A DNA stretch of 64,000 nt from Larix kaempferi. Lineage: Eukaryota; Streptophyta; Pinopsida; Pinales; Pinaceae. The notes beneath the pieces were generated by a model, which was given only the letters and a program-made list of their open reading frames with translations, did no database searches and was not told where the DNA came from. The stretch is taken from positions 5,439,001 through 5,503,000 of the forward strand of contig BSBM01000372.1 in NCBI GenBank assembly GCA_027924585.1, read 5' to 3'. The position numbers were made by a program, and so were the translations under genes. Of this stretch, positions 20,276 to 32,400 are shown piece after piece; the first letter of the stretch is position 1, and each line of letters starts with the position of its first letter.

Positions 20276-23200
20276 TTGACACACAAGTCTAGATCCTTGT
20301 CCAACAAGAATTTGCAACATCATTACTTTAATCAGTTACCTCTATACGGGAAGATCAATCTTGGCTACACAAGATTGGTTTCGGAGAATGTCTCCGGATG
20401 TTGTATATTTAACAAGAAGAACACCCACCTTGTTAGATCAACCTACTCTCAAGGGTCAAACAAGAGTAGAAAATGCAATGCAGGAATACCAAGGACCATC
20501 TATCCAATTAAAGGGAAAGAAAAGGGATTCGAACAGATGATGGAGGGATAACAAGCGTGCTTTTTTGCATCTCTCATACATGCTTGTCCAATCATTATAT
20601 TTGTAGAGGAGAAGCAGAGGATTGAAGAGAAAAAAAAAAGTAGAAAAATAGGGCGGAGGGTAAATAATTAATGATTTGAGAAACAAATTAATAAATATCT
20701 CTGCAATAAAGGACTTGATGTCAGGCTTGCGAATATCTTGACGGAGAGCTTCTGTCATTTGATTCTGGTTATCATTAGTAAGCTTTAATATTTGCTTGAT
20801 TAGTACTTATATTATACATCCGCTCAAGGTAGACAGTTCACTAATTCAAGCGACATGTTGTTTTAGTTGTCCCGGAAAGTAATCGCTGCATCAAGCTTGG
20901 GAGGAGGATTATTTACGCTTTTAATCCTAATTACATGTAAGTGATACGTTGAGGAAATAAATAACCAAAGAATGATGTTTCCAATAAGAGTCGATCTTCA
21001 TCAGAATCAGAGACTGATGTTTCTAATAACACAGTAAATAATACGTGAAATGGGTAAAAAAAGCACCAAATATATATAACACTGAAAACAACCAAGTTCC
21101 CTCTCCTGGTATCCTCACTTGAGTCATCATATTCTCCCATTCCAGTGACAATCACATCAAGAAAATCAATTGCAATAACAAAAACATTTCATTCCCAAGG
21201 TGATTTAATGAATATCAAATCATCAAAAATTAAATCTTGATCAATGTAAAGGATATTCATCTCCATATTCTACAACTATGGCATAACCAATGAAGAACAC
21301 ACTTTCTATTGTACAACTGTTTGAAAGCTTGAATGGTTTAGAAAAGATAATATCCAAAGAAATCTGGTTACATTTCCCATAGGTACGTGCACCAAGCACA
21401 ATTTTCTTGTTATCATCAGAACGTTGAGTAGAAATCTCTCATTTTGTTTTTCATTTTGAATCTCACCCAAGGATTCCTACATAGTTTAATTAACACCTAT
21501 GAGTCTATAATCTCAAACTTAATAATGAACATCACGAGCTAAAACCACAACTAAATTCGGAAGTAAAAATTGTGGTTTTAAACTATAGAAAAAAATAGAA
21601 ATTGTTAATGATGCTTTCCTGAAATAAATGAAGATATTATAATCTATGGGATCACAGCTTAGAACTTCCCCAGGTTTTATTTCCACACTTGAGTTTCTAA
21701 AATATACAAGTTTATTTCATATAGAAGTCAAACAAGAAATGATGGCATGTTTTTTTATTTTTTCCAGAATACTAACACGAGAATTAGTAAAATAGAAAAC
21801 TTTATAACCAAATTTAATGGTGGTGAATTACTAACTGCAACTACTTTGCGTCCAAATGTTAATAAAACCACCCAAATATCTTCCAACAAACAACCTTGAT
21901 GACATAACTTAAGGTTCAGGGAATAACATAGTTGTGCAACTACAATAACCATGCTTCTTGCATCATCTTGTAATAAAGAGCACATGTAATGAGAAGTCTA
22001 ATAATTCCATTCCTCGAAATTATTATAAGTTCAAAATAGACACATTGGCTCCATTGAATTGTTGGCTCAGTTTCTCTGTCTTTAAGAGATATAAGAATTA
22101 AACTGAGGAAGTTAGTCACCAAAACACACTTATACATTCACGCTGTATTGGATAATTTGAATCAATCTGTAGATTCTTGACAGGATTCTCTTTCAAGTAT
22201 GGATGGTAATCCTTGAAACATGATTATACAATAACTAAAATATGGTACGAACACCATGCCTCTTAGCTTAAAAAATCGAAGAGTATTATACATAGAACTT
22301 CCAACACATTATTAGTTCAGTTTTTGAAATAGTTTTACAGGGATGTACATCTGAGAAATGTTTGTCATAATATAAATGAAAACGTCAACTAAGTTTCATA
22401 GATTTGATCAAAATCGTGATTTAAACATGAAATTCATCATTCATTACAAAACTTTAAAAAATTATAGTATCTCCCATCACTAATGGCATATTCAAAATTA
22501 TGCACAGAAATTTCCACATGTGCAAATGAAAACCTACAAAGTTGTGTTACAAACAAAGCAGGGTTGTTAAGTTATATTAAAGTTTACAGAATGAGAGACT
22601 TATTCACAGTTCTTCAGTGACATCTTGATTTATGCTAAAGTAGACTTCATGTCTACAATTTTATGCGCCAGGGTTTTAGCTTTAATACATATTTCAACCA
22701 TATAACTGTGACACACAAGTTCATGGATGTTTAAATTAAAACTAAGAATTTCTAATGACTAGCAGAAAACTCATCTAGAAGCCTACTACTCTTATATATG
22801 GAATCCATGAAAAGTTTGGGATTTATGATGAAGTTATGAACTTCCTACCACCTTAAATTGTTGGACTCTACATGAAAGATTCTATTGCTACTGGCCGTAT
22901 GCATCCCCTCGTTTTCTATGCATTTACATTCAAAGCTAACAACTACCATACCAAGTAATTTCCACACCCCAAAAGAGCTTAAAAACTGTCTTTTCATACG
23001 AATAATGTTTTGAAAATGTTATTAGAAAATATTGTCTAGAGGTGTCCAAAGAGGTATCCAAAGATAACTATATCAGCTTAAATGCCCATAACTCACACCA
23101 ACTTAACTACTATTTACCAATGTCACACCAACTTAACTACTATTTACCAATGTCACACCAATTTAAGGATGGACACATATTAGCTTGATTCCATATCTAT

Positions 23201-24368
23201 GTGCATAGAGGTAATGAGAGACAACTAACTATTATGTGCAGAAGCGTATTAAGAGATAGAGGAGAAGATTTCATTGTCCTATAAACAATTCCAGAGAGGA
23301 GAAGGTTTTGTGGTCATATAAAGTTATAAACAATTCCAAGATAATCTCTTATGGACATATTATCTTAATTGCAGATATTTCATGTGCAGAGAGGTAACAA
23401 GAGAGAGGAAAGAAGAAAAATGTCATAATTATATAAACAATTCTAGGATTTTAGAGGTAACACACAAGGAAAATAGAAAGGGAGGAAGAAACTGAGCAAG
23501 CTACAATATCATCTTAGCAGCCTATCAACCATGATGTTAATACTAAACCACTACCTTCGTAGGACACTTTTTAACAAGAAAATGGCATATTGGAGCCTGC
23601 ATCTAATCATTATTATATTTAAGTTTTCTAACCCAAGGTTGCTTAAAAAATATTTAAGAATACCATGAAAGAGAAACAACATTGAAGTTGATTCCTACAT
23701 GAATTCTATAATCTCTTCCCATAATGTTGGGTTTAAGATGGATCAGTGGTTGCTATACTTATAAATTCAGTCAATGGTCATGTCGATACCTTTAAAAACA
23801 ACATTCAAGCATACCAAACAGTTGCAAAAACATTCCAATTACCACTTGAAGAATTTAATAATCTCTTCGCATTACTTTGGGGTATTGGTGATAGTTATAA
23901 ATTCAGTGATATATAATACAATTGCACTGATATTACCTTTAGTGACATCAGAAAAAAAGAACCCTCCTTTGGAGGCTTAGGTTTATCGTGCACACCAGAA
24001 GAAGAGAATATATCCAATTTTTTCATCAATTCACGACAGAAGAATATTATCACCAAATATTACGTGAAAAAGGAATATTTATCTGCATACATGCCAAAAC
24101 CTAAACCCACTATTGGCTTGTTAACATCACAAAAGATTTCAAATACATAACTATGTTTAGATGTAGAGATCTGTTCCGTTGTTAATAGGAAGCTTGACAT
24201 ATGGCAGGAATGTAGAAAATGTTGATTTGTGCACCACCAGGTTGCATAGATTGCATCGATATTTCTCAAGCTTGGAAGCAAAATCTTGCAAATTCTAGCT
24301 ATGGAAAAATCAAGAAAACACTACAAAATTCACAAAATATTTCGAGCCCTACATACAAAGCGGAGAAT
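20276..24368. other. No gene seen; AT-rich spacer
   Basis: About 4 kb with no supported coding region. The - strand stretch 24060-24281 has a fairly ordered segment (SYVFEIFCDVNKPIVGLGFG) that may be a decayed exon of an unidentified gene. Confidence 0.35.
23092..23166. repeat. Exact 30-bp tandem duplication
   Basis: Bases 23101-23130 and 23131-23160 are identical, with partial copies at both edges ('cacacca'). Confidence 0.9.
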
Positions 24369-24940
24369 TTATCCAATATTGACTTCAATCGCCTTAGGTT
24401 TCTTTGGATCCGGCGTGAGAATCTTGGGGAAGGTGACGGTCAGCACTCCATTCGGGCACACAACAAAGATGGCCTCAAAGTTGGAGTCAGGAGGTAGTGT
24501 GGATTTACTCATGAACTTTGCCACTCTGCATTCCATGCGAATGTATTTCACTTCCCCTTCTTCCTTTTCGTTCCTCTTCCGCTCACTACTGATGATCATA
24601 ACGTTCTCGTCCTCCACTTGAACCTTCATAGGGAACTTCAACACATATTTCAACAAAACCCTAGCAAACAACCAAACCAAAAGAAATAAAATAAGACACA
24701 TTTTGACGATCTTAAAGGAGATTTGAGCTTTATGAGATACCTTGATGTTGTTTAGTTTAAGGCTAGGGATGTTGACTATAAATATGTAAGAGTTGGGATA
24801 ATCTCTACATCCATGGGAGTGGAAGGCATGGCCTCATTGTCACACACATAATAGAGAGTTGGAGCATCAAGTAGCCTTTCCAGAGCATCTAGCATGTCGA
24901 CCAGCTACTGCACGGTGCTCAACAAAGGATCTACTGCCAT
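24369..24940 (-). pseudogene. Class II small heat-shock protein pseudogene with intron
   Basis: Exon 1 (24940 to 24741) begins MAVDPLLSTVQ and, after a frame slip, reads YPNSYIFIVNIPSLKLNNIK. Exon 2 (24623 to 24369) reads VQVEDENVMIISSERKRNEK and so on through CPNGVLTVTFPKI to the C-terminal KKPKAIEVNIG and a TAA. This is the alpha-crystallin domain of plant cytosolic class II small HSPs, ATP-independent chaperones that hold unfolding proteins. The two parts are joined in phase 0 by a 117-bp GT...AG intron (24624-24740). Inactivating lesions are a TAG right after STVQ and a one-base loss before YPNSY, both in exon 1. The length matches a 17-18 kDa protein. Since an intron is kept, this is not a processed copy. 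It sits alone, with no upstream heat-shock element checked. Confidence 0.85.
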
Positions 24941-25578
24941 CTTTCAAATGTTTTTCGCTGCAGATAAATACACCCATGTACCCGCATACATGGTAGTTGC
25001 GAGCTCGGGCTTCTGAACGAAACTTGCGAGCGGGCTCGAGCTTCTAAAAACTTGCTCAATATGCCAAAGAAACTTAATGAATAAGCCAGATAACTACATT
25101 GAGAACCTCATCGTATGTTTCATTATCATATGAACTTGGAAAATATGCGTGGCAACATTCCATTCATCCCATAGACGAGGAATCTACTACAAATCTGAGA
25201 TAGTGTGTACATTGAATAAACTCCTACAACGTAAATATTTATATATTTTTCTAAACATGCTCCTCCCATTTCTATTGTTGTACAGAACTTCACTGAATAA
25301 TAGTCCACTATTTTGATTTGGATATGGTACCATCAGCTGATTTCGTACCATAAGGGGCACTTAGGATGCTCCTCCCATGTTCCTTTGTTAACATGTACAA
25401 CTTCAATGAGTAAGACATTGCATATTTCAATTAGTATCTTTGATGCTTCTCTCGTTATGCTCCATGCACCATTATTGTCGTGTATATAGAAAACTCATAT
25501 GAGGTGATCAATCTTTCTTCCAGTACGTTCTTATCACTTTGAAAGTGGAATCTCCAAGCTTACCTCCTAGGCTCCCAC
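24941..25578. other. No gene seen
   Basis: This is the upstream side of the small-HSP pseudogene and the left flank of the Copia insertion. Nothing coding is supported. Confidence 0.4.
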
Positions 25579-25583
25579 AGGTC

Positions 25584-26563
25584 TCAAGGGAAAAGAACAC
25601 CCCACAATCAAGAAGAATTGACTGCGCACTAGATATAAGTTTTCTTTTCACTCTCTTTGGTCTTTGATGGAAATACAATAGAAAATCCCAACTTTTATTT
25701 CGCCAAGAATTTCACTACGCCGAGCATTTACTTCGTGGGCACTTATGTGAAGCTCTTAACTCTGTGAAATACTTAACTTGGCGGACTTCTTGACTTGAAG
25801 CTACTTTTTTACTCTGCGTAACTTCTCAACTTTATCAACACATTTTTCACTCCGTAAAACTCTTTACTTTGTGGAGTTGACAAGCCTACTTTTAAGAAAC
25901 CTTTATATTAACATAATTCTTGCTAAGACATAAGAACCAAAATATTTAAATTAATTTTATGTCGAAGTTACTCTTCATTAAAATAGAACTTTTACCACCG
26001 TGAAATATTTGGAAACCTTGATTTCTTTTACATATTGTAAATAGAAACAACATTTACACATGTAAATCCGGAGAAGATGTGTGACATGAAATAATAAACA
26101 TTCTTGAGAATGAATGCATAAAACTATAGACTTATATATATTACTCGGTAGACATGGAAACTTGGCCGCATTACACAAAGACGAGATTTTACTTGATCGT
26201 TAACTTCTTACAGAGCTTGGGCTCTCAAACACATCGTGGACATATTCTTCTTTTCCTTTATTTCACACATCTCTTTCTATTCCTCTATGAGTGTTTTCAT
26301 TTATATACAAACTTGGTTTTGCTTCACTTGGAAGCTACAGAGTTACATTAAAGACTATAATTAATTTCTACCTAATAATTTGACTTGCATAATGCAAACA
26401 CGACTGAATAAATACAAGGAAGTGTGCACGAAGCCTTCTGACAGTATGACTACCTGTTTGACATCTCTGCGGCTCTGCAGACTGACGAAAAGACTGACTG
26501 ATTGACTAATAGAGCCGACGCAAACTAGATACGCATTCAGCTCGTAATTCCATTTTTGCAACA
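25584..26563 (-). repeat. 3' LTR of the Copia element
   Basis: On the - strand it starts TGTTGCAAAA and ends CCCTTGA. The end is not the usual CA, but the target duplication fixes the border. It contains a 108-bp segment (25904-26011) absent from the other LTR. Confidence 0.85.
25904..26011. mobile_element. 108-bp insertion in the Copia LTR
   Basis: This segment is missing from the partner LTR and is bounded by the 8-bp direct repeat GAAACCTT (25896-25903 and 26012-26019). The 8-bp duplication would fit a hAT-type MITE, but I see no clear terminal inverted repeat. Confidence 0.35.
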
Positions 26564-26576
26564 CTCCCCCTTAATT
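26564..26576 (-). other. Polypurine tract of the Copia element
   Basis: On the - strand AATTAAGGGGGAG directly precedes the LTR start TGTTGC. Confidence 0.75.
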
Positions 26577-26887
26577 ATGAGCAGATGGGGATCATTAAAC
26601 AAAAATAAAATATTACAAAATATTTTAGAGCTGAAATAGGCTCTGTGCATGAGGAAGTTCATTGTGTCGAAATTGTCACTCCTAAACAACTTCACTGATA
26701 TTGGAATGTGTCCCTTGCCAATGGTTTTGTAAAGATGTTTGCAACCTGATCTTCAGACCTGCAAATTCTAAACAGATTTATTTTTTATTATCAATTCTCT
26801 GATAAATATATACCTTCTGTCGATGTGCTTGGTTCTCTTGTGGAACACATGATTCTTTGACAGTGTGATAGATGAATTGTTGTCACA

Positions 26888-28585
26888 CTAAATGGTTGGA
26901 GGTTGTTGTTGGTTCTGTGATAGATCACTTAACAAACTCCTCCTCCAAATTGCTTGACATGCAGCGCTTGTAGTTGCGACATACTCTGCTTCTGCTGAAG
27001 AGAGAATTACTATGGGTTGTTTCTTTGAATACCATGATACAACACCTGTTCCTAAATTAAATGTATTCCCAAACATGTTTTTTCTGTTATCTATGCTTCC
27101 TCCATTGTCGGTGTCAGTGTATCCAATGAGTTTAAAATTTTTTGAGGTTGAATACAAAATATTGAAGTCTTTTGTTCCACTTACATACCTATAATTATTT
27201 TACCTGATTTTCAATGAGATTCTTTTGGTGACTCCATGAGTCTTGAGATTAAATTAACTCCATACACGATGTCTCACGTTGTCATTGTAAGATACATAAG
27301 TCTTCAAACAAGCCTTTCAAACAGCGTAGGATCTACATTGGATCCATCATCATCCTTTCTCAATTTCAAACCTGTTATCACTGGTATTGGAGCTATCTTA
27401 TAGTTTAACATCTTAAATCTTTTCAAGACATCACTTGCATACTTTGAATGAGATATAAATATACCGTTTTCAGTTTATTGGACTTCAATGCCCAGAAAAT
27501 ACTTCATAAGCCCCAAATTAGTCATTTCAAATTCACTTTCCATGACTGATCTAAATTCCTCTATGCCAAAATCACTAATAAATATTAAATCATCTACATG
27601 GAGTTGTTGATGTTGAACTTCGGGAACTACTTGATGGAGTTTACTCCTCTCTTGGTGTGCTTGTCGGAGTAGCCTGAACTGCAACTTGTGTTGGAGTTAC
27701 TTGTGTTGAAACATGTTGCGCTATCCTGGGAGGACATAGAGATGCGACATTCTGATTTACATGTGGAGTTTCAAGAACATCCTCTGCGATGTCATCATGT
27801 TCGACATGTGACACGATTTTAACATTATTCTCTATGGTTCCATCCCATGCTTCATTTTCTACAAGCCGAACATATCGACTGATAATAACTTTTCTTGTGA
27901 CAGGGTCATACAACTTCTATGCTTTTGTGTCTTCAGAATACCCAACAGAGATACATTTCTGTCCTTTCTTGTCTAATTTCCTTCTCAGCACATCTAGAAC
28001 ATGTGTGTATGTGACACAACCAAAAACTTTTAAATGTGAAACACTATGTTTCATACCTGTCTAGGATAATTGCAGAAATTTTTTCTTTACACTCTTCATC
28101 GGAAAACGGTTCATGATCTATACAGCAGTTTCCATGCCTTTAGGAAATCATTTGAAGGATACTCACCACCTCTATATGTTCTTAGGATGTTGATGCTGTA
28201 ACCAGTCTACTTCTCCACAAGCGCCTTGAACTGCTAAAAAAATCCAAACGCATCAGATTTATGTCTTAGAACCATGTTTTTCTTGTGAAATCATCAATAA
28301 ATGTGAGTAATTAAGTGCAGCTTCCTACAGGAAGTGTTTGCATTGGTCCACAAATATTAGAGTACACAATTTCAAGTGGTGTGCGAGCTCTATATGACTT
28401 TCCAACTGGAAACTCTCTTTGTGTTGTTTGCCAAAAATAAAGCATTCACAAATTCTCTCTGGCTTTTCAATTAATGGCAATACTTTTACCATGTCCTTCA
28501 TGTGCAGTAGCTTTAGCCCACTAAAATTCACATGTCCAAATCTGAAGTGCCACAACCAGGATTCATGATTTTTTTTTGTTTGCAA
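26888..28585 (-). pseudogene. Copia pol remnant (integrase, RT tail, RNase H)
   Basis: 28325-28585 is the pre-integrase/zinc region (HESWLWHFRFGHVNFSGLKL, ICECFIFGKQHKESF). 27641-27913 is the variable region after the integrase core. 27475-27684 then jumps directly to the end of RT (HVDDLIFISDFGIEEF, DLGLMKYFLGIEV), and 26888-27157 is RNase H (TDTDNGGSIDNRKN and the Copia hallmark SSAEAEYVA). The RT fingers and palm before the V-D-D motif are missing, an internal deletion of some 200 codons at about 27640. Between these parts are stops and frame slips. Pol would make and insert the cDNA; this copy cannot. Confidence 0.85.
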
Positions 28586-28986
28586 CGCTGCTTGTATTTC
28601 TCTGCTGCTGTCCTTTTCCTTTGTGTCGTAGTGTTTGTCTGTTTCTTTACCTTCTGCCCTGACTGCAACTCCAAAATTTCCATTCTAACTTCCATGAACA
28701 ACTTGTGTTGTTTTCCCTTTTATGTTTGGTCTTAGCCTCAAAGGAAACAAGCGATTGCTTGTCATCCGCACTTTCGCTATTAAACTATTGCTTGGATATA
28801 TGTCCTTAATCAAACAATGCTTCCTATTATAGAAACTCTGTAACATTTTTCTAACATTTGTCCAATGCTCAACAAATTATTCTTCAGACCTTGAACATAA
28901 TAAACATCATACATAGCCTGAGTCTAAACACCATATTTCACTTGGAATTTATTGGACAGCAATGCATTCAAGTGGAGATGCACATG

Positions 28987-29908
28987 CTAAAAACATGGAT
29001 CTGGTCGGAGTGTTGGTGTTGCTTGACTATGTTTGACCTTGCTTTCCTTGGTCATATTGATTCTTCCTGCATTCATATGCAAAGTGTCCAAACTTCTTAC
29101 ATTAATGACATTGATTTTTTTATTTATCATACCTCTGTCCACATGGCTGAGTGGAAATCTGATTATGACCTCTACCAACAACATGTGCAGGGATGCTGCT
29201 GCGACCTCCTTTGAAAGAACATCTTCCTCTGCCTATTCCATGACTTATGGATGACTATGCTACGAATTCACCTTCTAATGATGTATTTGATCTGTTGATT
29301 CTATGTTCATGATTAAGGAGTGAGGCTTGCAACTCATCAATAGTAAATTGGGACAGATCTTTGTTTTCCTTCAGGGTCACAACTAAAGATTCAAATTTCT
29401 TTGAAAGAACTCTAAGAATTTTTTCAACAACTCTTTGGTCACTTAGATTTTATCCATGAGACTTTATTTGATTAATAATACCAATAGCTCAAGTATAAAA
29501 TGATTCTACTGACTCTACTTCTTTCATTGACAGAGATTCGAAATGTCTTCTAAGGATTTGTAGTTTGGCAGTCCTTACCTTGTTCAGGCCGTGATACAAA
29601 ATTTCCAGTGTGTCCCATGCTTCCTTAGTTGACGTTGCTGCTGCTACTCTTGGGAGTGTGGATTCATGTGTTGCTTGATGTATGTAGAATACTTCCTTTG
29701 CATCTTTCTTCCTCTATTACCTCAAGACATGCTTCTCAGCTTGTGGGATATTTTTGTATGTTGTTAGATCTGCTAGTTCTGCATAGCCATTTTGAACTAT
29801 TTCCCATACATCTTGACCTCTGAACAAAGCTTTCAAACTTAGAGACCCATATTCATAATTTTTTCGTGAAAAGATTGGATTTTGCAAATTACTGGAAGTA
29901 GAAGCCAT
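28987..29908 (-). pseudogene. Copia gag remnant
   Basis: The N-terminus (29908 leftward) reads MASTSSNLQNPIFSRKNYEY and RGQDVWEIVQNGYAE, the characteristic start of plant Tork-like Copia gag. At 28987-29184 a degenerate zinc-knuckle region is visible, ending in ESKVKHSQ, with the cysteines mostly lost. The frame is broken between. Gag would form the particle that packages the RNA. Confidence 0.75.
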
Positions 29909-29954
29909 TAATCACTTTTCCCTTTTTGTAAATAGAATTTCTACTTTCGATAAA

Positions 29955-29970
29955 CCTCGCTCTGATACCA
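29955..29970 (-). other. Primer binding site, initiator-Met tRNA
   Basis: On the - strand TGGTATCAGAGCGAGG starts two bases inside the 5' LTR. Confidence 0.8.
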
Positions 29971-29972
29971 GA

Positions 29973-32395
29973 TCAAGGGAAAAGAACACTGAGCAGTCAA
30001 GAAGAATTAACTGTGCAGTAAATATGAGTTTCATTTTCACTCTCTTTGCTCTTCGATGGACATACACTATAAAATCCCAACTTTTACTTTGCCAAAAATT
30101 TCACTTTGTCGAGCATTTACTTCGCCAATATTAACTTCGCGGAAATTAACTTTGCAAACTTGACTTCGCATAAATTTACTTTGCACTAAATTTACTTCGC
30201 ACATATGCGAAGATCGCACTTATGCGAAGCTCTTAACTGTGCGAAATAATTAACTTCGCGGACTTCTTCACTTGAAGATACTTTTTTACTCCACGTAACT
30301 TCTCAACTTTATCAACACATTTTTCACTTCGCAAAACTCTTTACTTTGTGGAGTTGACAAGCCTACTCTTAAGCAACTTGGAATTAATTTTTTTTTTGTA
30401 AGCTGCATGAGAAATTTATATTATAATACACAAAATATTACAATCCACAAGAAAATTTAGATAGATCATAATGGCCTTGTTCAAGGTGCCATCTTTACAA
30501 AAGAGAGTAGTGGAGCCAAACTTATAGAGATAAACTAGATACCTATAGAGCGGGAAATACAATAAAATACTATAACTCTGTACATGCCAGGGTTTACAAA
30601 AAGATAGAGTGATAAAACTAGAGATGTAGAGCTTAAGAGCTAGCTTTTGCTCCTTTGGATTCATGTGTGTACTCGGATATGGGGCAGGGTTCAAAAAGAT
30701 CATTCGTCCACTACTGCTCTGGGAGCTTGAATGGCAGAGGTTCTGTTTTGTGCTGGAGAATCATTGCTGCTTCATCTTTCCGAAGTCGTTTGTTATGGAC
30801 CATATCAATAGTAGAAGGAACCGGGAAGGCTGTCCCAGGAGGGGAGGCACCTTGCACCACAATGGCTGCAGGGGAATCAGGAGAAGGAATACAACGAGTC
30901 GCTGGAACAGGTGCTGGGGCAGCATCCATAGAGGGCAGCAAGGCCCCCAGAATTGTGGAGAGAGCTCTCGGAAGCATGTTCCACCTCGTGAGGCTCCACG
31001 CCTTTTTTCATCCCGGTCATGCCGTCACCAGTACCAGCCACCAGTCCTTCAGGCCCTACCCCCATGGGTGGAGACGGGTGAGGGAAAATAGTAAATCTAT
31101 TGCCTGAGAAACAAGCTTCAAGAGCAATAAGAATACCATCCAAATGAGCCATATTGGACCTGGTGTCCATTATGATTATCTTTGCAATATTCCAGTTAGT
31201 AAGCATGTCTTCAACCAAAGTACCAAGCAGATTTTTAAGCAACCAATAGTGGTTCACCTGAGTGCCGGGGCTACCAAAGGCGAGAATCTTAGCAACACTC
31301 CTGGACTCCCAATCATCCACCAGTCAATGTACCAGCATTGAAACATTGTCTTTGTAGCCGATATTGGCTTCCTTCTCCACCGACGTAGATTTTCCAATGC
31401 CCTAACAAGAACCGTGCCGGGAAATGCCTCTGGTGCGCTTCATGACCGAATTAGGTAGCAAAAGAACCGAATTCTCAGAAAGCGTAGAGCTCTCCACTGT
31501 CGATGCAGATCGGGCATAACCAAGAGGCGTAATGACCACAGTGGTGCAAGCCTGGTTCTTCATATCCCAGCAGGAGCCGTGGAGAGCATAGGAGATCACA
31601 TGTGAGGGAGTTAATGTGAGTTGATACCAGCTCGGTGACAGGACCATGAAAGGAGAGCCAAAATAAATGTCGTCCCCTAGGCCATGTGGGCGATGGGATC
31701 CATTGTGTGTGGGGTGGCCAAATGTATCAGCGTCGCATCCTTCATTAATGCAGGGTCTGGGTAATGGTGCCGGGAGGAGGAGACGTGTCTCCCCTGACAG
31801 TCCTGCTGACGGTGGTGATGGCACTAGGAGCCGGGGAGCAACTTGGAAATATTGATTTCTTTTACATCCTGTAAATGAAAACAACATTTACAAAGGTAAA
31901 TCTGGAGAAGATTTGCCACATGCAATAATCAAAATTCTTGAGAATGAATGCATAAAACTATAGACTTATATATATTAGAGTAGGCAACTTGGCTGCATTA
32001 CACAGAAATGAGATTTTACTTGATCTTTCTCTTCCTACAGAGCTTGGGCTCTCGAACACATCACGGACATATTCTTCTTCTCCTTTCCTTCACACATCTC
32101 TCTCTATTCCTATGTGAGTGTTTTCATTTATACTCAAACTTGGTTTTCTTTCACTTGGAAGCTACAGAGTTACATTAAAGAGTGTAATTAATTTCTACCT
32201 AAGAATTTTGACTTGCGGAATGTAAAGGTGGCTAAATAAATACAAGGAAGTGTGCACCAAGCCTTCTCACAGACTCACAAGCTGTCTGACATCTCCCCGC
32301 TCTGCAAATTGACAAAAAGACTGACTGAATGACTGATGACAGAGCCGGCAGCTCAAACTAAGTACGCATTCAGCTGTAGTTACATTTTTCCAACA
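29973..32395 (-). repeat. 5' LTR of the Copia element, interrupted
   Basis: It matches 25584-26563 on both sides of an insertion at 30384-31836. It also carries about 90 bp extra near 30120-30215 made of 'acttcgc/actttgc' repeats, a local expansion. Confidence 0.85.
30384..31836 (-). mobile_element. Retroposed sequence inside the Copia LTR
   Basis: A 1453-bp insert is flanked by the perfect 12-bp repeat AGCAACTTGGAA (30372-30383 and 31837-31848). Its left edge is a T-run, a poly-A tail on the - strand. These are the marks of LINE-type target-primed insertion. A frame runs on the - strand from 31836 to about 30877 with only in-frame stops (one at 31402-31404). It is rich in Ser/Pro/Thr in its first part and contains SNMAHLDGILIALEACFSGN. 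I do not recognise the product. It is either a truncated LINE (ORF1 and 3' UTR) or a processed copy of a host mRNA. Confidence 0.75.
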
Positions 32396-32400
32396 AGGTC

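Larger units (their letters stand above)
25584..32395 (-). mobile_element. Defective Ty1/Copia retrotransposon with nested insertions
   Basis: Related LTRs (25584-26563 and 29973-32395) flank a 3.4-kb interior read right to left. The flanks carry a perfect 5-bp duplication AGGTC (25579-25583 and 32396-32400). The primer site is next to the right LTR and the polypurine tract next to the left one. The interior keeps pieces of gag, pre-integrase, integrase, the end of RT and RNase H, but the RT core is deleted. The left LTR carries a 108-bp insertion and the right LTR a 1.45-kb retroposed insertion, so the element is old and non-functional. Confidence 0.9.

Noticed and set aside
30655-31107. 150- and 142-codon frames on the + strand
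   Set aside because: They are antisense to the retroposed insert, overlap each other and have no recognisable domain.
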